From the NCBI GenBank assembly GCA_026982695.1, contig JALSGS010000014.1, positions 62,001-126,000 of the forward strand: 64,000 bases of DNA, in the 5' to 3' direction. Each line of letters opens with the position of its first letter. The first letter of the stretch is position 1. A program made the translations under genes and the position numbers. Source of the DNA: Saprospiraceae bacterium. GTDB taxonomy: Bacteria; Bacteroidota; Bacteroidia; Chitinophagales; Saprospiraceae. The notes under the pieces were generated by a model. It was given only the letters and a program-made list of their open reading frames with translations. It had not been told where the DNA came from and did not search any database. Below, in pieces: positions 63,471 through 64,000 of this stretch.

Positions 63471-64000
63471 TCAGAACTGCCATTCAAAGCAAGCTTCAGG
63501 CGCACGCGCTCCTTGCGCAAACCACAAGCGAAAGCGCTGAGCAGCACGCCACGTCCATGCGTAGCTCCAATTGCTACAAGTACCTGCTCGACAAATCAGC
63601 TGGCCTTCGTGACAAACTTCTAAACCAAAGTAGAGCAAATCGCCCTGCCGACCGCTGAGATCCACCACAGATGGCAAAGCAAGGCCAAGCCCCCACTGCC
63701 ATGTAGCCACGTCAAACTGTAAGGGTAGATTATCTTCATCGAACAGGCCACTGACTAAAGCCCCTTCCAGCTGACGCACTACGGCAGGCGTAACGACTTC
63801 ATCAGTCATAGAAGCAGCAGAAGTAAGACCAGCACGCAATTTGCCTTCATTGGGCAATACCAAGTGGGGGCGCCACGGCAGCTGGTCCAACACGTAGAGT
63901 TCCTCGTCGTAGAGCAATTGTCCATAGAATTCGTGCACCAACACATCGACAGACTCGGAAGGACGAAAAGTACGGGCATCGGCATGCACTACTTCTACAT
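63471..64000 (-). CDS. Protein arginine methyltransferase-like protein, 3' part (gene continues beyond the window)
   Basis: The frame runs in from the right edge (first full codon at 63998). A GTG at 63989 is in frame but is not the true start, because the residues before it (VEVVHADARTF) look like the SAM-binding core. VDVLVHEFYGQLLYDEELYVLDQLPW resembles the double-E-like active-site loop of PRMT-type methyltransferases, followed by a beta-barrel-like C-terminal domain. It ends FEWQF. Only ~175 residues can be seen, so the family call is moderate. Confidence 0.55.
   Translation of the reverse strand, partial: VEVVHADARTFRPSESVDVLVHEFYGQLLYDEELYVLDQLPWRPHLVLPNEGKLRAGLTSAASMTDEVVTPAVVRQLEGALVSGLFDEDNLPLQFDVATWQWGLGLALPSVVDLSGRQGDLLYFGLEVCHEGQLICRAGTCSNWSYAWTWRAAQRFRLWFAQGARAPEACFEWQF

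Overview
The window looks like a chromosome segment of an aerobic or micro-aerobic member of the Bacteroidota, probably a Saprospiraceae/Chitinophagales-type lineage (inference). The evidence is the fused lpxC-fabZ gene, C-terminal sorting-type domains and SprB repeats typical of the type IX secretion system (T9SS), an ECF sigma/FecR/TonB-receptor/DUF4249 block, DUF5522 and DUF6580 genes, and promoters of the Bacteroidota type (TTTG-N19-TAnnTTTG, seen in perfect form upstream of the tRNA-Ala gene). No insertion sequences, phage genes, CRISPR arrays or rRNA genes were seen.

Layout. 1-8.3 kb: the tail of an unknown gene, an alpha-glucan phosphorylase, and a ~1,860-residue secreted protein with 18 SprB repeats. 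8.3-15.6 kb, minus strand: pnp, rpsO, an ABC ATPase and the lipid A genes lpxA, lpxC-fabZ and lpxD. 15.7-34.4 kb, plus strand: an ~18.7-kb [NiFe]-hydrogenase island. 34.4-46.2 kb: housekeeping and surface genes (bifunctional nuclease, MBL/rhodanese protein, PKD protein, nitrilase-fold protein, hemC, OMP, tRNA-Ala, LuxE-like, lipoproteins). 46.2-55.5 kb: a large VCBS/ASPIC lipoprotein, small unknowns, a PIF1-like helicase and an amino-acid:cation symporter. 55.9-61.8 kb: ECF sigma, FecR, TonB receptor, DUF4249. 61.8-64 kb: rtcB and the 3' part of a methyltransferase-like gene.

The hydrogenase island encodes an uptake enzyme that resembles group 2a (cyanobacterial HupSL and mycobacterial Huc). 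It has one large subunit but two different small subunits. It carries a maturation protease, HypA, B, F, C, D and E, and HypX, which makes the active-site CO ligand under oxic conditions. It also carries a nickel permease-like protein, a truncated haemoglobin, a six-bladed NHL propeller and a helical/TPR-like protein. Two TetR-type regulators share nearly identical DNA-recognition segments, and two small unknown proteins are homologous to each other. Three families (TetR, small unknown, small subunit) therefore occur as pairs around a single large subunit. A perfect inverted repeat, TTTAGAAA-N4-TTTCTAAA, lies upstream of both hupS2-hupL and hypB and is a candidate shared operator. Together the genes suggest regulated, oxygen-compatible oxidation of low levels of H2.

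The most unexpected signal is not a gene. An exact 13-mer, GCCTTTCGGCAAA, occurs 11 times, on both strands, in several codon frames and also outside genes. This is far above chance and resembles a DNA-uptake or HIP1-like genome signature.
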